Shown: positions 1 to 6,286 of the stretch, piece by piece
Layout of the letters: each line of letters starts with the position of its first letter
How positions within the stretch are numbered: position 1 is the stretch's first letter
Source: Campylobacterales bacterium
GTDB taxonomy: Bacteria > Campylobacterota > Campylobacteria > Campylobacterales > Nitratiruptoraceae
Reading direction: 5' to 3'
DNA length: 12,348 nucleotides
Assembly: GCA_027068245.1 (NCBI GenBank)
Contig: JAMOUF010000087.1
Location: 1 to 12,348, forward strand
Made by a program: the position numbers and the translations under genes
Notes under the pieces: model-generated
What the model was told of the DNA's origin: nothing
The model's input: the letters and a program-made list of their open reading frames with translations, nothing else
Databases searched by the model: none

Positions 1-84
1 CGCCCGTTTATCGGGTAGCATCATTATACATCTTTTTCCAAAAAAAAGATAGTGGAAAATTAAGAAAACTTTAAAGAAAATTTA

Positions 85-93
85 TGGTAAAAT
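85..93 (+). promoter_or_regulatory. Extended -10 promoter of the tRNA-Arg gene
   Basis: TGGTAAAAT at 85-93 fits an extended -10 box (TG, one base, then TAAAAT at 88-93). It sits 17 bases before the tRNA, so transcription would begin near 100 with a leader of about 10 bases, which suits a tRNA gene. The upstream stretch is A/T-rich and has no clear -35 box. The assignment rests on motif and spacing only. Confidence 0.5.
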
Positions 94-110
94 TGCAGTT
101 TTAAATAGAC

Positions 111-187
111 GTCCCGGTAGCTCAGCAGGATAGAGCGTCGGATTCCTAATCCGAAGGTCGTGGGTTCGAATCCCGCCCGGGACACCA
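111..187 (+). tRNA. tRNA-Arg (anticodon CCU), CCA encoded
   Basis: The 77-base sequence folds into a full cloverleaf. The acceptor stem pairs GTCCCGG (111-117) with CCGGGAC (177-183), followed by discriminator A184 and an encoded CCA at 185-187. The anticodon stem TCGGA/TCCGA (138-142 and 150-154) encloses the loop TTCCTAA, which places the anticodon CCT at 145-147. The T arm has the usual TTCGAAT loop closed by five pairs. It would deliver arginine to AGG codons. AGG is the commonest arginine codon in the two protein genes just downstream and is rare in the next plus-strand gene at 2661. No duplicate of the tRNA 3' end was seen elsewhere in the window. Confidence 0.97.
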
Positions 188-319
188 TCTCAAAACCCCC
201 GTAAAATCGAAGCTCCAAAGACTCAACCAAATCCGTTTAAGCTAAATTATGGTGATACCGTTTGCAACATCTCTCATTTTACTCCTATACATCCCAATAA
301 AGATTAGAGACAGGTGGTG

Positions 320-328
320 TGGTATAAT
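320..328 (+). promoter_or_regulatory. Extended -10 promoter before the coiled-coil/Trp-rich gene pair
   Basis: TGGTATAAT at 320-328 is a perfect extended -10 box (TATAAT at 323-328). Transcription would begin near 335. If it is a real promoter, it argues against the in-frame GTG codons at 314 and 317 as translation starts, because the mRNA would start downstream of them. No convincing -35 box is visible. The same signal would serve both genes, which overlap by four bases. Confidence 0.5.
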
Positions 329-376
329 CAAAATTATCGGCCCTCGGAGCTCAGAATCGGCGGCGATCATCTCAAC

Positions 377-769
377 ATGATAAACCGCAACGTCTCGAAG
401 ATGGACTACCTCATAGACAGGGAGCTTAAACGGAGAATGAGGCTTGAGAGGGTCGAGAGAAGGATAGAGGAGGTAAGAAAGAGAATGGAGGAGATAGCCG
501 CATACGAGCCAAAAACGGACGGGGCTATAAACGCCGCGGCCGAGGCCGACAAAGAGAGGCACCTGGCGAGGCTTACGGAGAGGCTCGAGGAGCTTGAGAG
601 GAGCAAAAGGGAGCTTATGGACGACGAGCCCAAAGAGGAGGTTCCGGCTCCAAAGAGCGCAAAAGAGGAGGAGCCCGTATCCGCTCCGAAGGAGGAGAGG
701 AGCAAGAAGGACGGGAAGGGATTGGGTAAGTCACCGAAGAAACCTAAAGGTAAAGGGCGAAGCATATGA
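377..769 (+). CDS. Charged coiled-coil protein with a Lys/Pro/Glu-rich tail, function unknown
   Basis: I do not recognise this protein. Read from ATG 377 it has 130 residues. The first two thirds are almost entirely charged helix with heptad-like spacing (runs of Glu and Arg around LERVERRIEEVRKRMEEI and LTERLEELERSKREL), interrupted by an Ala-rich stretch. The last third is low-complexity Pro, Lys and Glu, ending in a very basic tail. It has no signal peptide, membrane segment or catalytic motif. The start is uncertain: the frame stays open back to GTG 314, but a TATAAT box lies at 323-328, and neither ATG 377 nor ATG 401 has a good ribosome binding site. Its stop overlaps the next start as ATGA at 766-769, so the two are probably translationally coupled. 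Ten of 17 Arg codons are AGG and the DNA is GC-rich, unlike most of the window. A structural, scaffold or nucleic-acid-associated role would fit but is a guess. Confidence 0.7.
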   Translation: MINRNVSKMDYLIDRELKRRMRLERVERRIEEVRKRMEEIAAYEPKTDGAINAAAEADKERHLARLTERLEELERSKRELMDDEPKEEVPAPKSAKEEEPVSAPKEERSKKDGKGLGKSPKKPKGKGRSI

Positions 770-1911
770 AAGAGGCAATAGTATCGCCCGGAGAGATCAC
801 CGCTCTTTTACAAGCCACCGAATCCCTTGGCGGCGAGATATACGAGGCGGAGCCCCTCTACGACAGATTCGGCTATCCCAACGTCTATGGTCCCGACGAG
901 GACTTTGAGGACTTCTATGAGTTCGAGAATATACACGAGCTTATGGAGGGACTTAGCGAGCTTATATTCCCCGTCCGCCTCAAATACCGGGTTGAGGAGG
1001 ATGGTCCCGTTAAAGAGCGAATCTGGTGGATGCCCCTTCTGTGGATAAACCACTTCTTCCCCGACGGACTGCCAAGGAGGATACTCGACTACCGGGAGGG
1101 CCTAAAAGCGGCCGAGAAGAATCCCCACGCCCCCCTGTCGGGCAAACCGGCCCTCTTTCTCTACGCCACGGGCTGGTCGCTGGATAACGTAAAAAAGCTC
1201 ATAGGCACCAGGGAGGAGTTCGCCGCTCTGGTAAAAAGCGTGACGGGGCTGTTCGCCTCCAAATGGCCCTACGGGGTGGACAGGTCGGTCTGGGCGTACT
1301 CCGACCTCACCACGGACCAGATACTCGATTTGGAGTTCGACGTAAGGAGAAAAGCCCCAAAACTGCTGGCCGCCGACCTGGAGACCGTCAGGCGGGCCAT
1401 GCTGTCACGCAAAAGCTACTACGGGGACAAAGAGGTAACCATGGCGTTGAACCGCCTGTGCGTGGCCCTCCTGAACGGCTCCAGAACCAAAAGGGACCCC
1501 TCGGCGGAGAGGCGGGGTTTCGCCCCGATGAGTATCTACATAACGCCCAAAGAGATAAAGAGGATATTCGGCGATAACCTGGAGAGGCCCAGGTTCTGGA
1601 GATGGTTCGGGAACGAGAGCCGTTGGTACGACGTGGACCCGGTGCGAAAGGCCACCAGGCTCTACGAAAACGTTATAGAGGGGGAGAACAGGGTGAGAGA
1701 GGCGATACTCGACTTCGCCGAGTCGGGGCTGTTCGACTTCATCAGGGGCGAGGTATACGAGCGCTACTCCTGGGGAAGGTCCAAACGCAGCGCCCTCTCC
1801 TTTATGATGGAGAGGCTCTTTTACGTGGACGAGAGGCGCAAGATAATAGGAGCGAGAAAGGTGAAAGACAGGTGGTTCCCCGGAAACGAGAGGAGGCCGT
1901 GGGAGTCTTGA
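766..1911 (+). CDS. Trp-rich 381-aa protein, function unknown
   Basis: I do not recognise this protein, and it has no Walker, PD-(D/E)XK, HTH or other motif I can name. It looks like a soluble mixed alpha/beta protein: an acidic N-terminal part (residues 1-65), a hydrophobic Trp-rich section (W87, W88, W93, H96), a central helical region around 180-240, and a basic, aromatic C-terminal third containing RFWRWFGNESRWYDVDP (275-291) and a stretch of alternating Arg and aromatic residues near 330-352. There are 12 tryptophans and a single cysteine (C232). Translation starts at ATG 766 inside the stop of the upstream gene (ATGA overlap), so the two form one operon. Base composition is high in G+C, and about 20 of 39 Arg codons are AGG. 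The gene ends 53 bases before the stop of a convergent phosphoesterase gene. The open frame and consistent codon use make it a real gene; its role is unknown. Confidence 0.85.
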   Translation: MKEAIVSPGEITALLQATESLGGEIYEAEPLYDRFGYPNVYGPDEDFEDFYEFENIHELMEGLSELIFPVRLKYRVEEDGPVKERIWWMPLLWINHFFPDGLPRRILDYREGLKAAEKNPHAPLSGKPALFLYATGWSLDNVKKLIGTREEFAALVKSVTGLFASKWPYGVDRSVWAYSDLTTDQILDLEFDVRRKAPKLLAADLETVRRAMLSRKSYYGDKEVTMALNRLCVALLNGSRTKRDPSAERRGFAPMSIYITPKEIKRIFGDNLERPRFWRWFGNESRWYDVDPVRKATRLYENVIEGENRVREAILDFAESGLFDFIRGEVYERYSWGRSKRSALSFMMERLFYVDERRKIIGARKVKDRWFPGNERRPWES

Positions 1912-1964
1912 AAGGGTTTAAGCGGCGGTGACGGATATCGGCGATGGCGGCAACCTTTTGCCAC

Positions 1965-2612
1965 TTAGCCTCTTAGGCCGGGCAACTCCTCCAAGAGGCA
2001 GGGCTTAAAGCCGGTATGTTCTACGGAAGCGTTGATACAAAACGGCTCTTTTGCTTTTTGGGAGTGGATATGGCCGTGTATATTGAGGTCGCATCCGCAC
2101 TCTACAAACAAAAACTCCAACATCTCCCTGACCTGAGAGAATTTTTCATCATAGGGGTTGTCGTCAAAAACGGGAAAATGGGAAAAGAGCACCACCCTGT
2201 CTCCTATCCGCTCCACTATGGCGGATAGAAGCGGATGGCGGGAGTGCTCGCCGTATACCCTCCGCAGGCTATTGAGTATACGCCCACCTTCGTCCAGACC
2301 TATCCTGACCCCATCTATCACATCCCAGCCAAGGCTTTTATAATACTTCAGATATTTTGGCCTGTCGTGGTTTCCCTTTATCAAAGTGATACGGCCCTTT
2401 AGCTTTTTCGCGACTATATGCCCATCTCCAAACGCCACATCGCCAAGATGCAACACACTATCGTTCACTCCCACCCTCTCATTCCATCGCTCTACCAAAT
2501 ACCTGTCAAAACTGCTATGTCCGGATAGGTGCATATGTGTCGCTCTCGAAGGCTCGTATAACAAAATATTCGTATGGCCAAAATGGGTATCGCTTACAAC
2601 AAAGCTTTTCAT
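1965..2612 (-). CDS. Calcineurin-like metallophosphoesterase
   Basis: A 215-residue cytoplasmic phosphoesterase that should hydrolyse a phosphate ester using two bound metal ions. All family motifs are present in order: SDTHFGH (7-13, giving D8 and H10), LGDVAFGD (56-63), KGNHD (79-83), SHFP (144-147) and HGHIH (179-183). The opening SDTHFGHTNIL and the compact length are typical of the small single-domain phosphoesterases that occur in bacteria and phages; their natural substrates are mostly unknown. ATG 2612 is preceded by a good ribosome binding site (AAGGAGAAG on the minus strand, 2615-2623). The gene runs away from the AbiEii-like gene at 2661 across a 48-base gap holding a promoter, and converges with the Trp-rich gene at its 3' end. 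It is a different subfamily from the PPP-type phosphatase at 3338-3964. The fold is certain; the substrate is not. Confidence 0.92.
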   Translation of the reverse strand: MKSFVVSDTHFGHTNILLYEPSRATHMHLSGHSSFDRYLVERWNERVGVNDSVLHLGDVAFGDGHIVAKKLKGRITLIKGNHDRPKYLKYYKSLGWDVIDGVRIGLDEGGRILNSLRRVYGEHSRHPLLSAIVERIGDRVVLFSHFPVFDDNPYDEKFSQVREMLEFLFVECGCDLNIHGHIHSQKAKEPFCINASVEHTGFKPCLLEELPGLRG

Positions 2613-2631
2613 ATCTTCTCCTTAATTTTAG

Positions 2632-2637
2632 TATAAT
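2632..2637 (+). promoter_or_regulatory. -10 box in a short divergent promoter region
   Basis: TATAAT at 2632-2637 lies 23 bases before ATG 2661, giving a leader of roughly 15-20 bases that carries GGAGG at 2650-2654. On the opposite strand the same stretch reads TATTATACT, so overlapping -10 boxes for the divergent phosphoesterase gene are possible. The entire gap between the two start codons is only 48 bases, so the two promoters must interleave. There is no clear -35 element. Confidence 0.5.
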
Positions 2638-2660
2638 ACAAAAAAGCCTGGAGGAGAGAT

Positions 2661-3341
2661 ATGCTACACCCCAAAGTGGCTTCCGTATTAAACCCTCTTA
2701 TCCGGATAGAAACCCTCAAGGAGCTAAAAGCCACGCTTATAGGCGGCACCGCCCTCTCCTACCACTTTGGCCACAGAGTCAGTTTCGATATAGACATATG
2801 TTTTCCCTACCATGACAGACTTCCGGACCTTGGGTTTTTAAACCGCCTGGGTAAAGTGGAGCATCTGCCTTTTAACCAGGCGGCCATAGATGAGGCGGCA
2901 AACGAGGGAGGAGATATCTATGACTATATACAAAGATTCAAAGTAGACGGAATCAAAATAGACCTGGTGGCGGGATGCGGGTCCAATATCCTCGAACAAA
3001 GAATCTATCAAACGGATGATGTAACAAACCACGGTTTTTTACGGATAGCCTCGCCAAAAAGCATATTTGAAACCAAGTCCCTGCTCCTTATGGACCGAAA
3101 TACCACGCGGGATATGTATGACCTTCTTTATATGATAAGGTTTCAAGGTTTCGACGCGGCCTCAATCATCCAAAACATTATGCGTTACCGCATCACCTAT
3201 CAGCCACAGGATATAATCAAATATATCAAGTCAAAAAGCCCGGATTTGGAACTTGATGAGACGATACACTCTCCCGTTATGCAGCCAACGGATTTTGACT
3301 CGCTCAAATCGGAGCTGCTTAAACTGATGGAAAATCGTTAA
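2661..3341 (+). CDS. AbiEii/MenA-type nucleotidyltransferase toxin-like protein
   Basis: A 226-residue protein of the AbiEii/AbiGii toxin family of nucleotidyltransferases. The core signature is visible: GGTALSYHFGHRVSFDIDI at 28-46 (the GG-T-A element followed by the metal-binding D43 and D45), a third acidic residue in GIKIDLV (D101), and the family's C-terminal K...R-D-x-x-D block (K139, R150, D151, D154). Known members either transfer nucleotides onto tRNA or GTP-bind and arrest growth, usually checked by an AbiEi antitoxin and used in phage abortive infection. No AbiEi partner is adjacent: the neighbours on both sides are phosphoesterases on the other strand. The start ATG 2661 has GGAGG seven bases upstream. 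The stop overlaps the convergent phosphatase gene by four bases. All key acids are intact, so it is probably active. It could be a solitary toxin or a housekeeping-type relative. Confidence 0.85.
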   Translation: MLHPKVASVLNPLIRIETLKELKATLIGGTALSYHFGHRVSFDIDICFPYHDRLPDLGFLNRLGKVEHLPFNQAAIDEAANEGGDIYDYIQRFKVDGIKIDLVAGCGSNILEQRIYQTDDVTNHGFLRIASPKSIFETKSLLLMDRNTTRDMYDLLYMIRFQGFDAASIIQNIMRYRITYQPQDIIKYIKSKSPDLELDETIHSPVMQPTDFDSLKSELLKLMENR

Positions 3342-3964
3342 ATATCCCTTTCATCCAACGGCACATCCACCACCTCAAGCGTCTCCAGACAAAGGGCGCT
3401 AAGCCTGCCTCCAAAGATGGCTCCCGTATCGATACCGGCATAGTTCGACTCTATCAATACCTCCCCATAAGGGGTATGGCCGAAGATATTGAATACACCG
3501 TACTCCCACCACCCCTCCTCCCAGTCAAAGGAGATATCTTCGAGCCTGTTGAACAAAAAATCGAGAGGATTTTTTGTTCGTCTTTGATAAAATGGTAGCC
3601 CAAAACCGTGAGTTATAAACCTGTCGCCAATCTCAAGATAGAGCGGCAGCTTTTTCAGATACGCCTCATGCTCTTTCATCAACCCAGCGTCCTCATAAGA
3701 GGCCAGCGTCGCTTCGCCTCCATATTCGCGCCACAGCTTGTCGTCAACGGAGCTCTGTTTGCGCTTGATCATCATATACTCGTGGTTACCCATGACACAC
3801 AGACTCCCGCTTTGACGCACGAACTCCACCACATCTTTGGAATATCTGCCACGATCGATGAGATCCCCCACGAAGACGAGCTTTGCGTCCTTTGGCAGCC
3901 TGGACACCAACCGCTCAAAGGTGAAAATACAGCCGTGCACGTCGCCTATGGCCCAGTTTGACAT
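3338..3964 (-). CDS. PPP-family serine/threonine protein phosphatase (PrpA/ApaH-like)
   Basis: A metallophosphatase of the PPP family, which removes phosphate from Ser/Thr in proteins or cleaves nucleotide phosphates. From the start used here (208 residues) the motifs are GDVHG (7-11), GDLIDRG (33-39), GNHE (59-62), ITHG (117-120), GHTP (162-165) and IDTGAIFGG (178-186), a complete active site. ATG 3964 is chosen because the catalytic motif begins six residues later, as usual in this family, with AAGAAG just upstream. ATG 3997 in the same frame is also possible; it adds 11 residues and would overlap the preceding gene by 23 bases. The gene is the last of three on the minus strand, starting 10 bases after the stop of the 325-aa gene, so it is probably co-transcribed. 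Protein phosphatase and diadenosine tetraphosphatase activity cannot be told apart here, though the length favours the PrpA type. Confidence 0.92.
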   Translation of the reverse strand: MSNWAIGDVHGCIFTFERLVSRLPKDAKLVFVGDLIDRGRYSKDVVEFVRQSGSLCVMGNHEYMMIKRKQSSVDDKLWREYGGEATLASYEDAGLMKEHEAYLKKLPLYLEIGDRFITHGFGLPFYQRRTKNPLDFLFNRLEDISFDWEEGWWEYGVFNIFGHTPYGEVLIESNYAGIDTGAIFGGRLSALCLETLEVVDVPLDERDI

Positions 3965-3974
3965 AGTATCTTCT

Positions 3975-4952
3975 TTAGGTATATCTGTTTTTAACATATT
4001 TCCGCCACTCTTTTAATCTTTTCTCAAACAGGTTATGAAGAAAGTTCTTTGGATCCTTATCCCAAAGGGCCAACAACCTTGCCATATAATAAGCTTCAAA
4101 GTGATTTACTATAATATTCATATTATAATTTTCACATAGATATATCCTATCGACCAGCTTATATCCACGCTCTTTTAAATAATCCATAAAAGAAGTATCG
4201 TAAGTAAATTTAGATAGATTACAAAGAACTATGGGAGCTATAATAGCAAAAAGGCTATTGCGTTCTATCTGGTAAGCATACTCATCAAAAATCGCCATAG
4301 CTTCTCCTGAAAGGATATGAGACCCGGGCCAATATGAACCACTGTTTTTAAGAGTTTCAAATAAATTAATTAAATCAAAATCAAAATCACTATAAGTAAG
4401 CTCAATAGTACTTTCATATAAAGATTTTTCATTTAAATTTTTCTCTATCTGTTTTTTAAAACTTTCTCTTCCGGAAGATTTAAAAAAAGCCTCTAAAGCT
4501 CTATTTTTCAAATCAAATAATCTTAGAAAAGCGAAAAATTCGTCTACATCTTTATAAGAATATAATTCTCTATGATATAAAGTAAAAAGGATCCGCTCAG
4601 ATTTAATATTGTAATCAAAAAATTTTTTATAGTCCAAATCAAAAATATCCAAAAATTTTTTACTGCCGATTGCTCTGATAATAATATGATACTTTGGATG
4701 TGAAAGAAGAATCTTAAACCAGGAAGCATCCACATTATACAGGTTTATTTCCGTTCCTTTTAAATTCAAACTTCTAAAATCGTAAATAATCCTATTTTTG
4801 GCTTTCAATTTAGCATCGATGACAATCTTTTTTGGCGCCTGGCCTTTAAGTTTCAATGCACCGCTTCCCTTTACCTCTATAATAAGCTCTTCATTACAGA
4901 CATCTACAACCCTATCCCTATCTCCCATCACAATTTTTTGAGCGGTTTTCAT
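3975..4952 (-). CDS. Hypothetical 325-aa protein in the winged-helix/phosphatase operon
   Basis: I do not recognise this protein. The first 75 residues alternate hydrophobic and polar residues like a run of beta strands (around EELIIEVKGSGALKLKG and KKIVIDAKLK, then ordered Asn/Leu positions). The rest is mainly helical, rich in Phe, Tyr, Leu and Lys. A hydrophobic patch (234-246) is too short to be a confident membrane segment, and no catalytic motif or signal peptide is seen. The start ATG overlaps the stop of the upstream winged-helix-like gene by four bases (ATGA read on the minus strand, 4949-4952), and AAGGAT at 4958-4963 is its ribosome binding site, so coupling with that gene is very likely. 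The phosphatase follows immediately. Base composition is the most AT-rich of the window (14 G/C of 60 at 4561-4620). The tight overlap suggests that it partners the 406-aa protein. Confidence 0.8.
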   Translation of the reverse strand: MKTAQKIVMGDRDRVVDVCNEELIIEVKGSGALKLKGQAPKKIVIDAKLKAKNRIIYDFRSLNLKGTEINLYNVDASWFKILLSHPKYHIIIRAIGSKKFLDIFDLDYKKFFDYNIKSERILFTLYHRELYSYKDVDEFFAFLRLFDLKNRALEAFFKSSGRESFKKQIEKNLNEKSLYESTIELTYSDFDFDLINLFETLKNSGSYWPGSHILSGEAMAIFDEYAYQIERNSLFAIIAPIVLCNLSKFTYDTSFMDYLKERGYKLVDRIYLCENYNMNIIVNHFEAYYMARLLALWDKDPKNFLHNLFEKRLKEWRKYVKNRYT

Positions 4953-6169
4953 ATTTTATCCTTCATAAAATTTACTACACCGAGCAAGAAAAGATAAAGT
5001 TCATCTTTCTCCTCTCTTGAAATGCTATCCCAACCTGAGAGCAGCTGCCACATATCTACTTTTATACCTATTTTTTGTTCTAATCTCTTATTAATACCGC
5101 TTGAGGTATTTGGATCGTGTATAAGCGCCACAAGCATCCTGTTTGGCGTAGAACCCAGCAAATAAAGATAAAGCTCCTCTCTAAGCTGCGGATCTTTTAT
5201 CATATGCAGGGCATAGAGCTCTTTTAAAAAGGTATAAAGAAGCTTGTCGCCTCCATTATCTTTACCATATACTTTATCTATAACCGCCTGATAATAAAAA
5301 AAACGGTAAAGCGCCTCTTTGTTGCTTCTGTGTGCCAGCACCTCCCGCTCAAGGGCGCTTTCATTATATATAAAGACGTCCTTTTCCCTGTCGTATATAA
5401 AGATAGAAATCATTGATTTTGATATGACAATTCCTTGTAAAAGCTCTATAAGCATTCTTGCATTTTGACGAACTTCAACATCATCTCTCTCCTTGGACCA
5501 CTCTTTTATCTTTCGCAATCTATCATCTAAACCTTCGATATGTTTAAATTTTTCCAGATTCAGCCAGGGATACTCGGCCGCAATTTCCACATCTGTTTTT
5601 ATTACAGGTGTCGAGAGGGCATCGAGCTTTAGCTCTGCCAACTCTTCCAATTTTCCAACAACACTTTTACGGTTATTTTTAATACCAAAAGGATCAAACG
5701 GGTTGCAAGGATAGTTTCTACTATTATTGACGAACATCCTAATTTCCGAAATGTCACCCACCATTTCCGGCTCTATAACCTCCAGCTGTCCTGCCATAAA
5801 GTTAAGTCCTTTATAATCAAATACAACATTTATAATCCAATCTACCAATTTTTCTGGATCGTTAAAAATATCTTGAAACTCTTTTGTAATTTTATAGTTA
5901 TAGCGTCTCTTTTCCACTTCTATTTTTTCCACGGCACGAATGTTTTTATAAGTGAGATTATTAAGCGTAGTTCTTACCGCTTTTTCCGTGATATATCCAC
6001 CAGAATCTATTAAATCGCCCGTATATAATTTATTATCTTTTTTATTTTTTTTTAAAGTATGAGTGTTTCTTAAAATTTCAGTCCATTCCTTTACGCTTTT
6101 TGGTCCACCTTCTTTTGCCATAATCACCAAAAGTTTGAGCATCAATCTATTATTCAGTTTCTCCGCCAT
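4949..6169 (-). CDS. Winged-helix-like N-terminal protein of 406 aa, possible regulator
   Basis: The first ~95 residues look like a winged helix-turn-helix: a hydrophobic helix (MLKLLVIMAKEGG, 10-22), a second helix (VKEWTEILRNT, 26-36), a Lys/Asn-rich insertion, a recognition-like helix (TEKAVRTTLNNLT, 61-73) and a charged beta hairpin (IEVEKRRYNYKIT, 83-95). The remaining 300 residues are helical and I cannot assign them. Two similar segments, EELYLYLLG (331-339) and DELYLFLLG (389-397), hint at a small internal repeat. The start ATG 6169 has AGGAG upstream (6175-6179). It is the first gene of a three-gene minus-strand operon and is divergent from the ATPase gene across 117 bases containing a palindrome, a typical layout for a local regulator, but that role is inferred. 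A run of nine A and then six A (minus strand, 6038-6053) lies within codons 39-44. Confidence 0.82.
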   Translation of the reverse strand: MAEKLNNRLMLKLLVIMAKEGGPKSVKEWTEILRNTHTLKKNKKDNKLYTGDLIDSGGYITEKAVRTTLNNLTYKNIRAVEKIEVEKRRYNYKITKEFQDIFNDPEKLVDWIINVVFDYKGLNFMAGQLEVIEPEMVGDISEIRMFVNNSRNYPCNPFDPFGIKNNRKSVVGKLEELAELKLDALSTPVIKTDVEIAAEYPWLNLEKFKHIEGLDDRLRKIKEWSKERDDVEVRQNARMLIELLQGIVISKSMISIFIYDREKDVFIYNESALEREVLAHRSNKEALYRFFYYQAVIDKVYGKDNGGDKLLYTFLKELYALHMIKDPQLREELYLYLLGSTPNRMLVALIHDPNTSSGINKRLEQKIGIKVDMWQLLSGWDSISREEKDELYLFLLGVVNFMKDKI

Positions 6170-6221
6170 ATTTACTCCTTTTTTAAACTTTTAACAATAC
6201 ACAACTTTACCATATTACTAG

Positions 6222-6237
6222 GGGGTGAGTTCACCCC
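6222..6237. promoter_or_regulatory. 16-bp palindrome in the divergent intergenic region, possible operator
   Basis: GGGGTGA at 6222-6228 is repeated perfectly inverted as TCACCCC at 6231-6237 around two bases. The flanks TTACTA and TACTAA are nearly inverted as well. It is the only G/C-rich patch in an otherwise A/T-rich gap (6170-6286) between the winged-helix-like gene and the ATPase gene. That position, and the spacing to a possible -10 (TATACC, 6261-6266) of the plus-strand gene, suit an operator for both promoters. It is followed by TTTT on the plus strand, so a short terminator or attenuator hairpin (six pairs, four-base loop) cannot be excluded, although no gene enters from that side. 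Confidence 0.5.
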
Positions 6238-6286
6238 TTTTACTAATTTTACAATTTCAATATACCAAACCCAAAAGGAGTCCACC

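Noticed and set aside
1..60. CCCG/CGGG hairpin (3-6 and 12-15) and the A-rich stretch at the window edge
   Set aside because: It may be the tail of an upstream terminator, but the stem is short and the window cuts it off, so no call is made.
111..187. The tRNA-Arg gene as an attachment site for an integrated element
   Set aside because: No integrase gene and no second copy of the tRNA 3' end were seen in the window. The other border, if any, would lie outside.
314..376. N-terminal extension of the coiled-coil gene from GTG 314
   Set aside because: A near-perfect extended -10 box (320-328) lies inside it, and the added residues do not resemble the charged helix that follows. The case is not closed, as ATG 377 has a poor ribosome binding site.
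242..765. Long open frames antisense to the coiled-coil gene
   Set aside because: They are Ser/Leu-rich mirror images of Arg/Glu codons in a GC-rich gene, with no ribosome binding site or protein-like motif.
1949..1962. Small hairpin GGCAA/TTGCC between convergent genes
   Set aside because: The stem is five base pairs and no T tract follows on either strand, which is too weak for a terminator call.
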